A stretch of DNA of 64,000 nt from NCBI GenBank assembly GCA_913020155.1, contig CAJWBA010000002.1, positions 78,457 through 142,456 on the forward strand, written 5' to 3'. Below the pieces are notes generated by a model that worked only from the letters and a program-made list of their open reading frames with translations, made no database searches and had not been told where the DNA came from. Every line of letters starts with the position of its first letter. The stretch's first letter is position 1. The position numbers were made by a program, and so were the translations under genes. Positions 36,377-48,000 of the stretch are shown here, in pieces. This DNA is from an uncultured Flavobacteriales bacterium. GTDB taxonomy: Bacteria > Bacteroidota > Bacteroidia > Flavobacteriales > Flavobacteriaceae.

Positions 36377-37390
36377 TTGCGAATCAAAATATCACTTTTT
36401 TTTTCAATGATTTTATTACTTAGTTGTAAAACTTCGTATAAAACTCTTCCATTCTCAGAAACTCCGATACCCGAAGCACCCGATTATTCAAATTTAGATT
36501 CTTGGGCTGTTCTTCCAGGACAATACCCTGAAGCATTAAAAGAAATAACTGGAGAACCTAAACTTCATAATGCTGATGTTTTTTTCATTTATCCAACCCT
36601 ATTGACTGACAAAAAGGATTCACTTTGGAACGCAGATCTAAGGCGTAAAGATTTAAGGGAAGATGTTCTTATGAAATCTGTTAAATTTCAAGCCTCTAGT
36701 TGGGCAAAAGCGGGTAATATTTATGTTCCATATTACAGACAAGCCCATTATAAATCTTATGTGGCTCCTTATGACGAGGATGGTCCGGCTTCATGGAAGG
36801 TTGCTTATCATGATGTGTCAAGAGCTTTTGAGTTTTATTTGAAAAATTATAATAATGGCAAAGCAATAATCATTGCCGGTCACAGTCAGGGAAGTATTAT
36901 GGCAAAGGAGTTAGTCAAAGATTATTTTGACGAGAAAGACCTTCAAAGTCGCTTGATAGCTGCTTATCTTCCTGGGATTCGAGTGAAGGTTGAGGATTTT
37001 AAAACCATAAAACCGATGACCCAACCCGATCAAATAGGTGGATTTGTAAGTTGGAATACCTACAAGCGAAAGAATTTTCCTAAAACCTATGAGAAATGGT
37101 ACAAAGGCGGAGTTACAACAAACCCCATTTCATGGAATGATGAAATAAAAACCTCTAGAGAAAGCCATCTTGGAACTCTTAATGCTGATGGTGTTATCTA
37201 TGAAAATGCAATTGACATCGAAGTAATAGATGGTTTACTATGGTCCTCTGTACCCAAAATCCCGAAGCGTTTTTGGCTTTCATTTATAAAAAGTTATCAC
37301 TTTGCTGACGTAAATTTATTTTGGAAAGATATCGAGTTAAATGCCCAACTCAGAGTAAGGAAATGGGAGAAACTTAATAATGCTAATTGA
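36377..37390 (+). CDS. DUF3089 family lipoprotein, alpha/beta hydrolase fold
   Basis: 337 residues starting at TTG (36377). No ATG precedes the signal peptide (MRIKISLFFSMILLLSC), and the first internal ATG would leave only a stub of it. Lipobox LLSC. The hydrolase core has ADVFFIYPTLL near 60 and the nucleophile elbow IAGHSQGSIM near 167. The family is a predicted lipase/esterase with unknown substrate. It overlaps the next gene (TGATG). Confidence 0.83.
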   Translation: MRIKISLFFSMILLLSCKTSYKTLPFSETPIPEAPDYSNLDSWAVLPGQYPEALKEITGEPKLHNADVFFIYPTLLTDKKDSLWNADLRRKDLREDVLMKSVKFQASSWAKAGNIYVPYYRQAHYKSYVAPYDEDGPASWKVAYHDVSRAFEFYLKNYNNGKAIIIAGHSQGSIMAKELVKDYFDEKDLQSRLIAAYLPGIRVKVEDFKTIKPMTQPDQIGGFVSWNTYKRKNFPKTYEKWYKGGVTTNPISWNDEIKTSRESHLGTLNADGVIYENAIDIEVIDGLLWSSVPKIPKRFWLSFIKSYHFADVNLFWKDIELNAQLRVRKWEKLNNAN

Positions 37391-37926
37391 TGCTCTATCG
37401 AATACTCAATAATTGCGATCAGGAGTGGACTCGTGCATTGAATGAAAAAAAGCATAGTTTTCGTTTTTTTAACTTAGCAACTTCAAATAGTAACATTCCT
37501 GAGCTTAGAGTGGTTGTACTCAGAGATTATGATTCCAAAAAAAAGGAATTTACTATTTATACAGATGCGCGTTCTCAAAAGGTTTTGAGTTTAGAAAACA
37601 ATAAAAATGTAGAACTGCTTTTTTATGACCCTGAGAAACTAACGCAAATTCGTGTTCAAGCAACCTGTATTCAAATGACTGAAGACAATTCTTTATTCAA
37701 TCAACAACCTACCGCATCTCAGAGGGACTACACCACACGATTAGCTCCGGGGACTTTAATCGAATCAGATGTTTCTGTTGATTTCTTGAAAGGAAATCAT
37801 TATTTCTTGAAAATTATTTTTGAGGCTACACAAATAGAATATCTTCAATTAAAACGCCCTTCACACATTCGAGTTTTGTTCAAAAAGCAGGAATCTAAAT
37901 GGCTTGGAAAATTTAGAACACCTTAA
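37390..37926 (+). CDS. pyridoxamine 5'-phosphate oxidase-like FMN-binding protein
   Basis: 178 residues from the ATG at 37390, overlapping the preceding stop. Split beta-barrel flavin-binding fold of the PNPOx type: FFNLATSNSNIPELRVVVLR near 28-47, FTIYTDARSQKV near 55 and VELLFYDPEKLTQIRVQATC near 72. It ends RPSHIRVLFK, the Arg/His block of the PNPOx group, but it is shorter than PdxH and lacks its C-terminal dimerisation part. The substrate is unknown. Confidence 0.8.
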   Translation: MLYRILNNCDQEWTRALNEKKHSFRFFNLATSNSNIPELRVVVLRDYDSKKKEFTIYTDARSQKVLSLENNKNVELLFYDPEKLTQIRVQATCIQMTEDNSLFNQQPTASQRDYTTRLAPGTLIESDVSVDFLKGNHYFLKIIFEATQIEYLQLKRPSHIRVLFKKQESKWLGKFRTP

Positions 37927-37977
37927 TCTCTTATCTCTTATTTTTTTTTTGTACTTTTTTATTTTAAAAACATTTAT

Positions 37978-39426
37978 ATGAAATCAAAAAATTCCAAAAA
38001 CAATTCAAGAAGAACCTTTCTCAAAAAAGGAATTCTTGCGTCATCAATCATGATTGTTCCTCGTCACGTTCTAGGTGGTCAAGGTTTTTTAGCTCCTAGT
38101 GATCAACTCAATATTGCTGGAATAGGAGTTGGTGGAAAAGGGCGTAGTGATATTATCAATGCTTCAGTAAATGGAAGAGAACGAGTAGTTGCCCTATGCG
38201 ATATTGATCCTCAAGGAAAACATGGGGTTTTGGACACAATTAAAGATTTTCCCAAAGCAAACTTTTATGATGATTTCAGAAGGCTTTTCGATACAGAGAA
38301 AAATCTTGATGCAATAACAGTTTCAACTCCCGATCATACCCATGGTATAATTGCAATGGAAGCTATGAGTCGAGGAATTCATGTTTATATTCAAAAACCA
38401 TTGACCCATAATATTAGGGAAGCTCGGTTATTAACTGAAAAAGCGCGGGTTAATAAAATTGTCAGTCAAATGGGAAATCAAGGAGCTTCAAATCCAGCTC
38501 AACTCAAGGTTCAAGAATGGATTGATTCTGGTTTAATTGGAAAAGTATCGGAAGTAAAAGTATGGACAAATCGTCCAGTTTGGCCTCAAGGTATTCCAAA
38601 ACCTCCATCAGATCCACAAAACAAACCTGATCAGCTGGCTTGGGATTTATGGTTAGGTCCCGCAAAAAAAAGTCCCTTTAGTTCTTCATTACATCCTTTC
38701 AATTGGAGAGGCTGGTGGGAGTATGGAACTGGAGCTTTGGGGGATATGGGATGCCATATTATTGATATTCCATTTCGTGCCTTAGGTTTGCATTATCCAA
38801 CTGCCGTAGAATGTAGTGTTGGAAGTGTTTACACCAAAATGTGGACTCCAGAATATATCCCAGAGGGATGTCCTCCATCTTCTTCAGTGACTATTAACTT
38901 TGACTCTACTGAAAAAAACGATATTCCAATGGTTATGACTTGGACCGATGGAGGAATTCGCCCTGCCCGCCCAGATTTAATTCCAATTACAGAGGATATT
39001 GGGGAACCTGGAGGAGGAAATGGAGTAATGATGATAGGAGAATACGGAGTTATTACTACTGGAGTTTACGGGTATAACCCTAAATTATTTAGGAAAGGTG
39101 AGCCTACCTTAACATTTGACCAACCCAAACAAACATTACCCGATTTTGGACATCAGCAGCAATGGATTGATGCCATAAAGTCAGGTTTCAATAGTGATCT
39201 ACATAGGTCATTAACTTCTTCTTTTGATTATTCTGGTCCTTTAACCGAAACTGTTTTAATGGGAAATATTGCAATTCGGAGTTATCTGCTTCGAAAAGGA
39301 ACCAAAAGTATGGAGTATTACGGACGCAAGAAATTACTTTGGGATGGAGATAATATGCAAATTACCAATCTGAAAGATGCTAATCAATTTGTTGGGCGTG
39401 ATTACCGTGAAGGTTGGGAGTTGTAA
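37978..39426 (+). CDS. Gfo/Idh/MocA family oxidoreductase, Tat-exported
   Basis: 482 residues. It has a Tat-type N-terminus (NSRRTFLKKGILASSIMIVP), a Rossmann NAD(P) domain (NIAGIGVGGKGRSDI near 45; VSTPDHTHG near 119; IQKPLTHNIREAR, the EKP-type block, near 140) and a C-terminal beta-sheet domain with WRGWWEYGTGALGDMGCHI (about 242). Family members act as dehydrogenases on sugars, often oxidising C3. It is followed within 35 nt each by an SDR and a sugar-isomerase-like gene, so a sugar-oxidation unit is likely. Confidence 0.9.
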   Translation: MKSKNSKNNSRRTFLKKGILASSIMIVPRHVLGGQGFLAPSDQLNIAGIGVGGKGRSDIINASVNGRERVVALCDIDPQGKHGVLDTIKDFPKANFYDDFRRLFDTEKNLDAITVSTPDHTHGIIAMEAMSRGIHVYIQKPLTHNIREARLLTEKARVNKIVSQMGNQGASNPAQLKVQEWIDSGLIGKVSEVKVWTNRPVWPQGIPKPPSDPQNKPDQLAWDLWLGPAKKSPFSSSLHPFNWRGWWEYGTGALGDMGCHIIDIPFRALGLHYPTAVECSVGSVYTKMWTPEYIPEGCPPSSSVTINFDSTEKNDIPMVMTWTDGGIRPARPDLIPITEDIGEPGGGNGVMMIGEYGVITTGVYGYNPKLFRKGEPTLTFDQPKQTLPDFGHQQQWIDAIKSGFNSDLHRSLTSSFDYSGPLTETVLMGNIAIRSYLLRKGTKSMEYYGRKKLLWDGDNMQITNLKDANQFVGRDYREGWEL

Positions 39427-39438
39427 AATAAAAACAGA

Positions 39439-40221
39439 ATGAATCAAGTCATATGGATTACAGGAGCATCATCTGGGATTGGTGCAGAACTAGCAAAGCA
39501 ATATTCTAAACAAGGAAAATTATTGATTTTGTCATCTCGTCGTGATGCTGAACTAAAAGCGGTAAAAAATTCCTGTGATTATCCAGAGAATATAAAAGTA
39601 CTTCCCTTGGATTTAAAAAATTTTGATTTAATGGAAAATTACGTAAAAAAAGCACTGGCATTCTTTGGATCAATAGACCTTTTAATAAATAATGGAGGAG
39701 TAAGTCAAAGATCCTTGATTGCCGAAACAAAATTTCATGTTTACCAAGAACTAATCAACATAAACTACCTTGGAACTTTAGCTTTAACCAAAGCGTTGCT
39801 TCCCCATTTTATTGACCAAGGAAAAGGTCACTTTGCAGTAGTTACAAGTGTCATGGGGAAATTTGGGTCACCTTTTCGATCGGGTTATTGTGGAGCAAAA
39901 CATGCGCTCCATGGCTTTTTTGATGTGCTCCGCATGGAACATCAAAAGGATAATGTGGACGTTACACTTATCTGTCCGGGTTTTGTTCAAACTCAAGTAA
40001 CAGTCAATGCATTGACTGGAACAGGAGAGCCTCTAGATCACGATGATCCTGGTACTCAAAACGGCTTGGAAGTGGCTCATTTTTGCCAGAAAATGATTCG
40101 TGCAATACGAACCAAAAAATGGGAAATTTCATTTGGGAAAAAGGAAAAAATTGGAGTGTTTGTTAAAAGATTTTCTCAAAAACTTTTGCATGCGATTGTC
40201 ATTCGATCCGACGTTCGCTAA
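39439..40221 (+). CDS. SDR family oxidoreductase
   Basis: 260 residues. Cofactor motif TGASSGIG (6-13), NNGG (about 88), and the active-site Ser-Tyr-Lys in VTSVMGKFGSPFRSGYCGAK (about 137-156). A DHRS7-like C-terminus (CPGFVQTQVT). It is an NAD(P)-dependent alcohol/ketone oxidoreductase; the substrate is unknown, though its place between two sugar-related genes suggests a sugar or polyol. Cytoplasmic, unlike its neighbours. Confidence 0.9.
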   Translation: MNQVIWITGASSGIGAELAKQYSKQGKLLILSSRRDAELKAVKNSCDYPENIKVLPLDLKNFDLMENYVKKALAFFGSIDLLINNGGVSQRSLIAETKFHVYQELININYLGTLALTKALLPHFIDQGKGHFAVVTSVMGKFGSPFRSGYCGAKHALHGFFDVLRMEHQKDNVDVTLICPGFVQTQVTVNALTGTGEPLDHDDPGTQNGLEVAHFCQKMIRAIRTKKWEISFGKKEKIGVFVKRFSQKLLHAIVIRSDVR

Positions 40222-40255
40222 ACTGTACACATATTTAAATGATTAAAAAAATAAT

Positions 40256-41125
40256 ATGCAAAGACGAGACCTTATTAAAACATTAGCTGCAAGTGCGCCA
40301 ACTGTATTCATAGGATCAACAGGATTTTCCAAACAAGAGGCTAACGAGGTGTCAAGTCAATTGAAAGGAAATATCAACCATTCCGTATGTCAGTGGTGCT
40401 ATCCAGATTTAAGCTTGGAGGAGTTGTGTGTCGTTGCAAAAGAATTTGGTCTGATGGGTATTGATTTAATAGGCCCAGAAGGATGGGACACCTTGAAAAA
40501 ATACGGTTTAGAATCTACTATGTGTAATGGAGCTGAAATTAGTTTGACAAAGGGTTTTAATGACCCAAAATATCATCCATTACTCATAGATAACTACACC
40601 AAGCACATCAATCAAGTTGCTCAGGCTGGTTTTTCTAATCTTATTTGTTTTAGTGGAAACAAGAGAGGAATGGATGATGAAACGGGTCTAGAAAATTGTA
40701 TTACTGGCTTACAAAAAATATTGCCATTGGCAGAAAAATTGGGTGTCATGATTCAAATGGAATTGTTTAATTCCAAAATCAATCATCCCGATTACATGTG
40801 CGACAATACCCGTTGGGGAATTGAATTGTGCAAACGTCTAGACTCTCCAAACTTTAAGTTACTTTATGATATTTATCATATGCAGATTTCTGAAGGAGAC
40901 ATCATCAGAACCATAACAAATGATCATCAATATTTTGGACATTATCATACAGCAGGTGTTCCCGGAAGAAATGAAATTGATGAAACTCAAGAACTTTTTT
41001 ATCCAGCAATAATGAAAGCTATTGTTGACTCAGGCTACAATGGTGTGGTGGCTCAAGAATTTATTCCAAAGAATGATAAACCTTTATATTCTCTTAAAAA
41101 GTCCATATTGATTTGTGATGTTTAG
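40256..41125 (+). CDS. secreted TIM-barrel sugar isomerase/epimerase (hydroxypyruvate isomerase-like)
   Basis: 289 residues with a Tat-like start (MQRRDLIKTLAASAPTVFIG). An AP-endonuclease 2-type TIM barrel: QWCYPDLSLEELC near 44, MELFNSKINHPDYMCDN near 172 (metal Glu), LYDIYHMQISEGD near 206 (Asp and His) and GHYHTAGVPGRNEID near 225, with the last metal Glu in VAQEFIP. The pattern fits hydroxypyruvate isomerase-like proteins. Its role here is inferred to be processing of an oxidised sugar in the periplasm. Confidence 0.87.
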   Translation: MQRRDLIKTLAASAPTVFIGSTGFSKQEANEVSSQLKGNINHSVCQWCYPDLSLEELCVVAKEFGLMGIDLIGPEGWDTLKKYGLESTMCNGAEISLTKGFNDPKYHPLLIDNYTKHINQVAQAGFSNLICFSGNKRGMDDETGLENCITGLQKILPLAEKLGVMIQMELFNSKINHPDYMCDNTRWGIELCKRLDSPNFKLLYDIYHMQISEGDIIRTITNDHQYFGHYHTAGVPGRNEIDETQELFYPAIMKAIVDSGYNGVVAQEFIPKNDKPLYSLKKSILICDV

Positions 41126-41386
41126 CATGTTTGATTATTTGGTTAGATATTCTATCCACGGATTTTGTAGAATTGATGTGAATGTGTTTGACATTACTTT
41201 TCAGTTAAGCCAAGTATAGTTAGTGCACATAGAAAAACAAACTATTGAATTTATTTATTAGTTTACGACTCTTAGTTTCGAGAAGAATAACCTTTTATTT
41301 TTAACCTACGAGTTTACCACTTAAAATACGGATTAACTAGAGTTAATTAATCCAGGAAGCAAATAATTTATATCTTAAAAAAAAAT
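41126..41386. other. non-coding gap with a short dyad
   Basis: 261 nt without a coding signal on either strand. GGATTAA and TTAATCC form an inverted repeat with a 10-nt spacer at 41330-41353, about 34 nt before the next ATG; it could be an operator. No terminator hairpin was seen after the isomerase gene. Confidence 0.45.
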
Positions 41387-42004
41387 ATGAAAAAAATAAG
41401 TTTAACTTTTTCAATTACTTTTATTCTATTCACATTTATTTCTGGTTGTTCCTTGGATAAAGGTATTTCTTTGGATGAATTGATAATTGAAACAGTGGAT
41501 AATAAATCTATTCATTATTTAGATGGAAAACCATATTCTGGTATGGTTTATAAATTTGCTGAGGACGGTGAGAGCCTATTGATGGAATTTAATCTTCTTG
41601 AAGGACTAATTCATGAAGGGTATTCAGAATACAACCTTAATGGATCTTTGGTTCATAGTATGTTTTATCAAAATGGAGTTCTTAACGGTCTGGAGGAGAA
41701 GTACTATGATAATGGACAGCTTTATGAATCAGTTAATTACATTAACGGAAATTTTCAAGGGAAAAGGATGGTTTATTGGAGCAATGGTATTTTAAAAGAA
41801 CAAAATTATTTTTCAAAAGGAATTTTAGGTGGCGAAAATTTATTTTATTTTTCCAATGGTAAATTACGAAAGAGATTCAAGTTTGATTTACAGGGAAGAA
41901 AAGACGGTGTCTGGGAAGACTTTTTCTCCAGTGGAGCACTTAAACAGCAAGTTGTGTATAAAAACGGAAAGATTTTAGAAACTACTGATTCAAACGAAAA
42001 CTAG
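41387..42004 (+). CDS. YwqK-like (MORN-repeat type) lipoprotein
   Basis: 205 residues, lipobox FISGC. Repeated units of about 24 residues carrying GxLxxxxxYxNGxLxG (for example YDNGQLYESVNYINGNFQGK and WSNGILKEQNYFSKGILGG) span about residues 45-200. Such repeats form a beta-rich toxin-antitoxin-associated YwqK-like or MORN-type domain. The role is unknown. It is convergent with the giant secreted protein, 15 nt apart. Confidence 0.8.
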   Translation: MKKISLTFSITFILFTFISGCSLDKGISLDELIIETVDNKSIHYLDGKPYSGMVYKFAEDGESLLMEFNLLEGLIHEGYSEYNLNGSLVHSMFYQNGVLNGLEEKYYDNGQLYESVNYINGNFQGKRMVYWSNGILKEQNYFSKGILGGENLFYFSNGKLRKRFKFDLQGRKDGVWEDFFSSGALKQQVVYKNGKILETTDSNEN

Positions 42005-42019
42005 GAAGCCACCCCAAGA

Positions 42020-45000
42020 TCAATTACACACTTTAGTTGTTATTACTGTAAAACTTCCTTGACTAATTGATATTGAGTTATTTAAGTGGCAAAAAATAAA
42101 TGTTTTCCCTTTTGGAACATAAACATCATAATCTCTACAATTACACCCTTTATAAGTAAAGACAACGCCATTACTTCCTCCTTCAATAGTAGATTCTGTA
42201 CAAGGTGAACAGGTTAATGCTATCGTAACAGAAACAACATTGCTATCCAATGCACCGTCATTTGCTTTGTAAGAAAAACTATCACCACCATTCATCACTC
42301 CACCTTGTACATAACTGAAAGTACCTCCGGGGTTAAGAGTAATTGTTCCAAAACTAGCAGATGAGACAAGTGTTGCTGATAATACATCACCATCAGTGTC
42401 AGTATCATTCAGTAATACGTTGTTTGTTCCATCTGACAATAAGGAGATTGTTGATCCTAAACCAACAATTATACTATCTGGATAAGCAATAGGAGCGTCA
42501 TTTGTATTTGATACTGAAATAGTCACCGTGGTAGGTAAACCGTAACCTTTTAAATCAAAAGGTATGTAGGTAAAACTGTCTGTGAAGTTTTCTGTATCAT
42601 CATGGGTATAAACAAATGAACCGTCTGAGTTTAATAGAAGAGTACCAAAAGCAGGACTTGTAGCAATAGCAGCTGTTAAATTTGCTGCATCTCCAGCATC
42701 TGTGTCTGTATCATTAGATAAAACACTGGTTGATGCATTTGTTGTTACAGTCGCAGTACCTCCCTCAAACACTTGAATAGTTTCTGTTACCCCAACAGGT
42801 AAATTATTAATATATATTGTTACTGTTGTTGTATTTCCAATACTAAATCTATCTCGGGGTGTATAGGTAAAACTATCTGTTATAGTTGCAGTTCCATCAT
42901 GTGTGTAAGTAAAGTTTCCATTGCTTGAGAATGATGTTAATGTTCCATTAATTGGGTCTGTAACTTTGACTGCAGTCATGGAATCACTCTCAGGATCAGT
43001 ATCATTATTTAATACTGAAAATATTCCATCATTAAGTTGACTTGTGGTTCCTCCATTTACAACACTAATAATATCAGATGCTCCTGTAGGTGGATCATTT
43101 ACTTGAACTACACTAACATTAAATATATCATCAATAGTACAAGAAGCAGTTCCATCGTCTACTGATAAGACAATAAAAGTACTTCCGTTTTGATTAAGTA
43201 AAAAATCTATAATTAAAGCTGTTGAAGTAATACTTGTTGCAATCAAGCTTGGATCCCCTGGTGTAGCGGTGTAGGTTAGAACATCTGCTACATCAACATC
43301 TGAAAATATATTAGCCAGTGGAATGTATCTATCAGGATCATCCTCAGTTACTGAAATATCTGGTAATGCATTATCGAGTGTAGGGCAATCATTAACAGGT
43401 GTTATTGTTATGCTTATGGGTTGGTATATTTTACATGTTAAGTCGTCGATGGTTATTGTACCGGTAGAGCTTCCATTTTGATTAGGGATGCTTGTGTAAC
43501 TCAAACGTCCAGAACCATCTAGTGTTATAGAAACAATATCGCTATTGGTATAGGACACCGTAATTGTGTGTGAGATGTGATCTGGATCTGTAATGTAATT
43601 TTGTATTGGAGTTGCCCAATTGAATGCGGTAAACTCCTCATTCCTTGTAACTGTATTAATTTGAGTTGCAAATGTAGCATCATTCCAAACAGGGCAATCA
43701 TTCACTGGATTTATTGTTATGCTTACTGTAACTGTATTCCCATCATCAATTTCATCATTCGCTTTATATTGAAAGGAATCTGTTGTAGTTTCCGACCCGT
43801 TATGAACATACTGAAACGTACCTGAAGAAAGTAATGTTAAGCTACCATTTACAGGAGGTGTTACAAGTATTGCTTTTAAGGTTTCGCCTTCTGGGTCTGT
43901 GTCATTATCTAATAAGCTTGAGAATCTACTTGTAGTGGTTGTGACTGTGCCTCCCTCATCTACAATAAGTGAATTACCGGTTGAGACAGGCACATCATTT
44001 ACATCTGCTACATTAACAATAAAAACATCTTGAGTGGTATTACAACCCTGCGTGTCATCTACAAATATGGTTATTGTGGTTGTTCCATTTTGCTCAGGGA
44101 TATAATCGATTGTTAAAGATGCCGATGACAGAGTTACAGTAGCTAGACTTGTATCGTCATTTATAAATGAATATGATAAAGGATCATTTTCAGCATCAGT
44201 GAAATACGAGTTTAAATTTCTAACAGTGTCTGCAGCATCTTCAAGTACATTAATATCAGGAATAGGTGGACTAGTAACTGATGGGCAGTCATTAACTGGA
44301 ATTATATTAATTGTAACAAGTACATCTGTGGTGGTGAAAGTATCAGTGAGTCGATATGTAAAACTATCAGTTGTTGTTTCACTGGCATCGTGGGTATAAA
44401 TAAAAGTTCCACTAGATTGTAAAGTAAATCCACCCCCTAAGTGCCACATGGGATCGGTTAACTTAGTTACTGTTAAATTATCTCCCTCAGTATCTGTGTC
44501 ATTAGCGATTACAGAATTACCAGCTGTAGTGGTCGTAACTGAGCTTCCTTCAAAAACGTTGATAGTGTCAGCAACACCAACTGGAGTGTCGTTTTCAGCT
44601 ACTACAGTAATTACAAAGCTAGAACTGACTAAAGATGAGCATTCGATTGTATTATCTGTTGCATACAATATTATTGTACTACTACCTGTCATATCATCAA
44701 CGTAATCGATTGTTAAAGTGGTAGCTGAGGATTTTGTTGCAGAGAGTAACCCTAAATTTGTACTGCTTACGGTTAATGTAATTGCATCATTTTCTTCATC
44801 GGAAAACACAGAACTAATATCAATATTATCGTCCGGATCATCTTCAATTGCGCTGAAGTCATTGATTGGTATATTTACGATTGGACAATCGTTGGTATGG
44901 AAAATTTGAATAGTGACCGTTGTTGTATTCCCAAAACCCTGTGTATCAAAAGGACGATAAAGAAACGAATCGTTAGTGGTAATATCTCCTGGATTTTGTG

Positions 45001-48000
45001 TTCCATCATGAGTGTATGAAAATGTTCCATTATTTAATAAAGTTAAGGAACCTTTGGAAACAGATGGAGCAATGGCACCAAAACCATTTCCTATTGTAAG
45101 ATTACCTCCATCTACATCAGTATCGTTAAAGAGGACAGAGGTAGCTAAAGCCGTTGTTGTTGTTACTGTACCTCCTTCAGTAACTGTTACTGTATCTGAA
45201 ACTCCAATAGGTAGGTCATTATCAGGATTTACAGTTACAAGAAATTCGTGAGGAACAAGTGACCCGCATCCAGAATCATTTGCAAAAATTGTAATTGTTG
45301 CGGTTCCTGTTGCATCAGATGCATAATCTAGTGTTAAAGTAGTTGTATTGATACTTGCAGTTACCAATGCAGCATTTGTATTCGTTACTGTATAGGTTAA
45401 TACATTACTCTCAGGGTCATTAAATACATTGGTAAATGGAATAACGGAATCTGAGGCGTCCTCTGTAACCGACACATTGGAAAGAGGGTTTTGAACGATC
45501 GGGCATTCTTCAACAGGGGTAATGTTTATGGTTACAGAAACTGTGTTTCCAAAAACGGAACCATCATATGCTCTATACCAAAAGGTGTCTGTTGTCGTTT
45601 CTGTATCGTCATGGGTGTATGTAAATGATCCAGTACCGCTGGGTGCTAGATTTAAAGTACCATTTAATGTAGTAGAAACAATCCTAGTGGTTATAGTGTC
45701 TCCATCAGGATCACTATCATTCGATAATACAGATGTAGCCCCTCCAGTGGTTGTGGTTGCTGTTCCTCCCTCAGCAACTAGAATAGAATCTGCAACAGTT
45801 AATGGTGGATTGGAAGATGATGTGAAAGATCCTACAAAAACACCTCTCCCGTATGAGGCAGCTAAAACACGATTATCTAAAGCTGAAACGCCTCTATAAT
45901 CTAAATCGCGCACAGCAACATCCTGCATTCCTTCGTATGCGGGAGTCCAATTGGGATTAGCTGCACTAAAATTTGCTGTTCTCCAGACTCCTAAATCTGT
46001 TCCTACAATAACCTCATCATCTTCAAATGGATTATTTAGTATGGTCAAAACGGGTATATCAGGTAAATCACCTTCCTTGTTTGATGATAGCCCACCTGCA
46101 AAGCCGTCATTAGTGTATCTTATGTTACTATTATTAGCTGCATTTAAACCGTAGTTATAATATGTTAAATAAATTTCATTTTCATTATCCCCAAACTGAA
46201 TATCTGAGACACTTCCTGATTGGCTATAAACTGGGGTTATTACATGTGAACCAAGATTTTGAGCATTAGTTATTTTTTTTACTTCACCACTTTTCAAGCC
46301 CACAAAAAGAGTCGTTCGATCAGTTGTAAAAGGAGAAACCTCTAAAGCAGTAACAAAATCAGCACCAGTAGATACCGATGGGATAAGAAAAGTGGCTGGA
46401 GTACCACCTCTTTCGAGGCCAGTTATAACTCTGATTGAATTCGCACCGAATCGATCTCCAGCATTTGAAAAATATACATCTTGATTAGAATCTAATGCTG
46501 CAGGATTTATAAAACTCCCTTCATTACTGGGAATTGATAAGTCCGAGGTTAAATTATCGATTCCACTATTATCTGCTCCCCGTTCCCATCCTAAATCAAT
46601 AGTTATATTTCCTAATGCATCAAATTCACCTCTCAGGATTGTATTATTTTTGACGTAATTTGAAATGTAATAATCTCCACCTACTTGATCAAAGAAAGTA
46701 TCACCTCCGTCTCCACCTTGAATTTCAGTACCATCAGTCTTATTTTGATTTGAGTTTATTAGAGAATAAGTTCCATTATCTTGAGTTCCTCCAATAATCC
46801 AATCTGCTCCTGCAAAATCAGGTGGAGATTGGGCAACAGCATAAAACTGGGTCGTTATCATGTTTTTTTCCATCTCAGTAAAAGTACTTGTGTCGGATGC
46901 TGTTGATAAACTCGAGGAGTAGTATACACCTCCATCATTCACTACAATAGCTTCATTAGAATTACCTGGTCCTGGTTTAAAATACAATCCATGTTGGTCA
47001 GCATGCACAATTGAGCAATTTAAATTGAAAAGGTTGTTGTTATTGGACCATTTTGTAATTTGAGACCAATCAGAACCACCATTTTGACTTCTAAACCAAT
47101 CAATACCCCCCACATATAAAATTTCATCATTGAATGGATCAACTTCAATTTCGAGATCATAAAAAGATTGTCCTCTAGTGTAATCAAAATTTGGAATTCC
47201 TGTATCAACATCCGCTGGGGGTACAATGTATGAAAAGCTTGTAAAATTATCTGTAGTTTTATAGATAATCGGGATTTGTGGATATGAAGCTGTTGAGCTA
47301 CTTGTATTAGATGTATTAATAATTATATAATGAGTGTCTGTATTTTGATGACTAGAAGCAATTTCTGTTCTAAGTCTGTCATTGCGCGTAGTTGTTGGAA
47401 ACGCAGGAAATGTTGGGTTTGATTTAGTAAAAGTTATACCATCGTCACTATACCAAAACCTACCACCGCGTCCAAATGAAGTTCCTAGAGCACTTTTCTG
47501 AGTACTTAACCATATTCTATTGGAAACTTCTTGAACCTCAATATCATTTACATTTTCAAACCGACCTGCACCATTATTTACACTGGTTATTCTATCCCAG
47601 CTTGTCCCATCATATTTATATAATCCAACAACATTTTCATCAGTCCAAGTCGTTAGCGCAGCACTTCTCCTGACATGATAAACTGAGCTTAATCCGGCAA
47701 ATACTTGGGGTTCTGTACCGGCGTTTTTATCATGGTCATAAAGTGCAATATCATTAACAGAGAAAAATCCTTCTACTCTAAGATTTCCAAATGAACCAGT
47801 ATTAGTTACTGTTGTAGATGTACCTCTTCCAAAAACCAGAGTCCAATCATCCCCTCCATTAGTTGATTTATAAATACCATTTCCAAAAGCATCACCGTTT
47901 GTATAATTTTCACCTGTACCTACATAAAGAAGACTCGGGTTGTCTTCATCTTGAACGATAACTGAAACAGCTAGATTTCCTGGAACACCACTAATTCTTG

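Noticed and set aside
43577..46154. Several plus-strand open frames of 60-125 codons over the giant gene
   Set aside because: They lie antisense to the repeat array and repeat in step with it; they are shadows of low-complexity Thr/Ser/Val codons.
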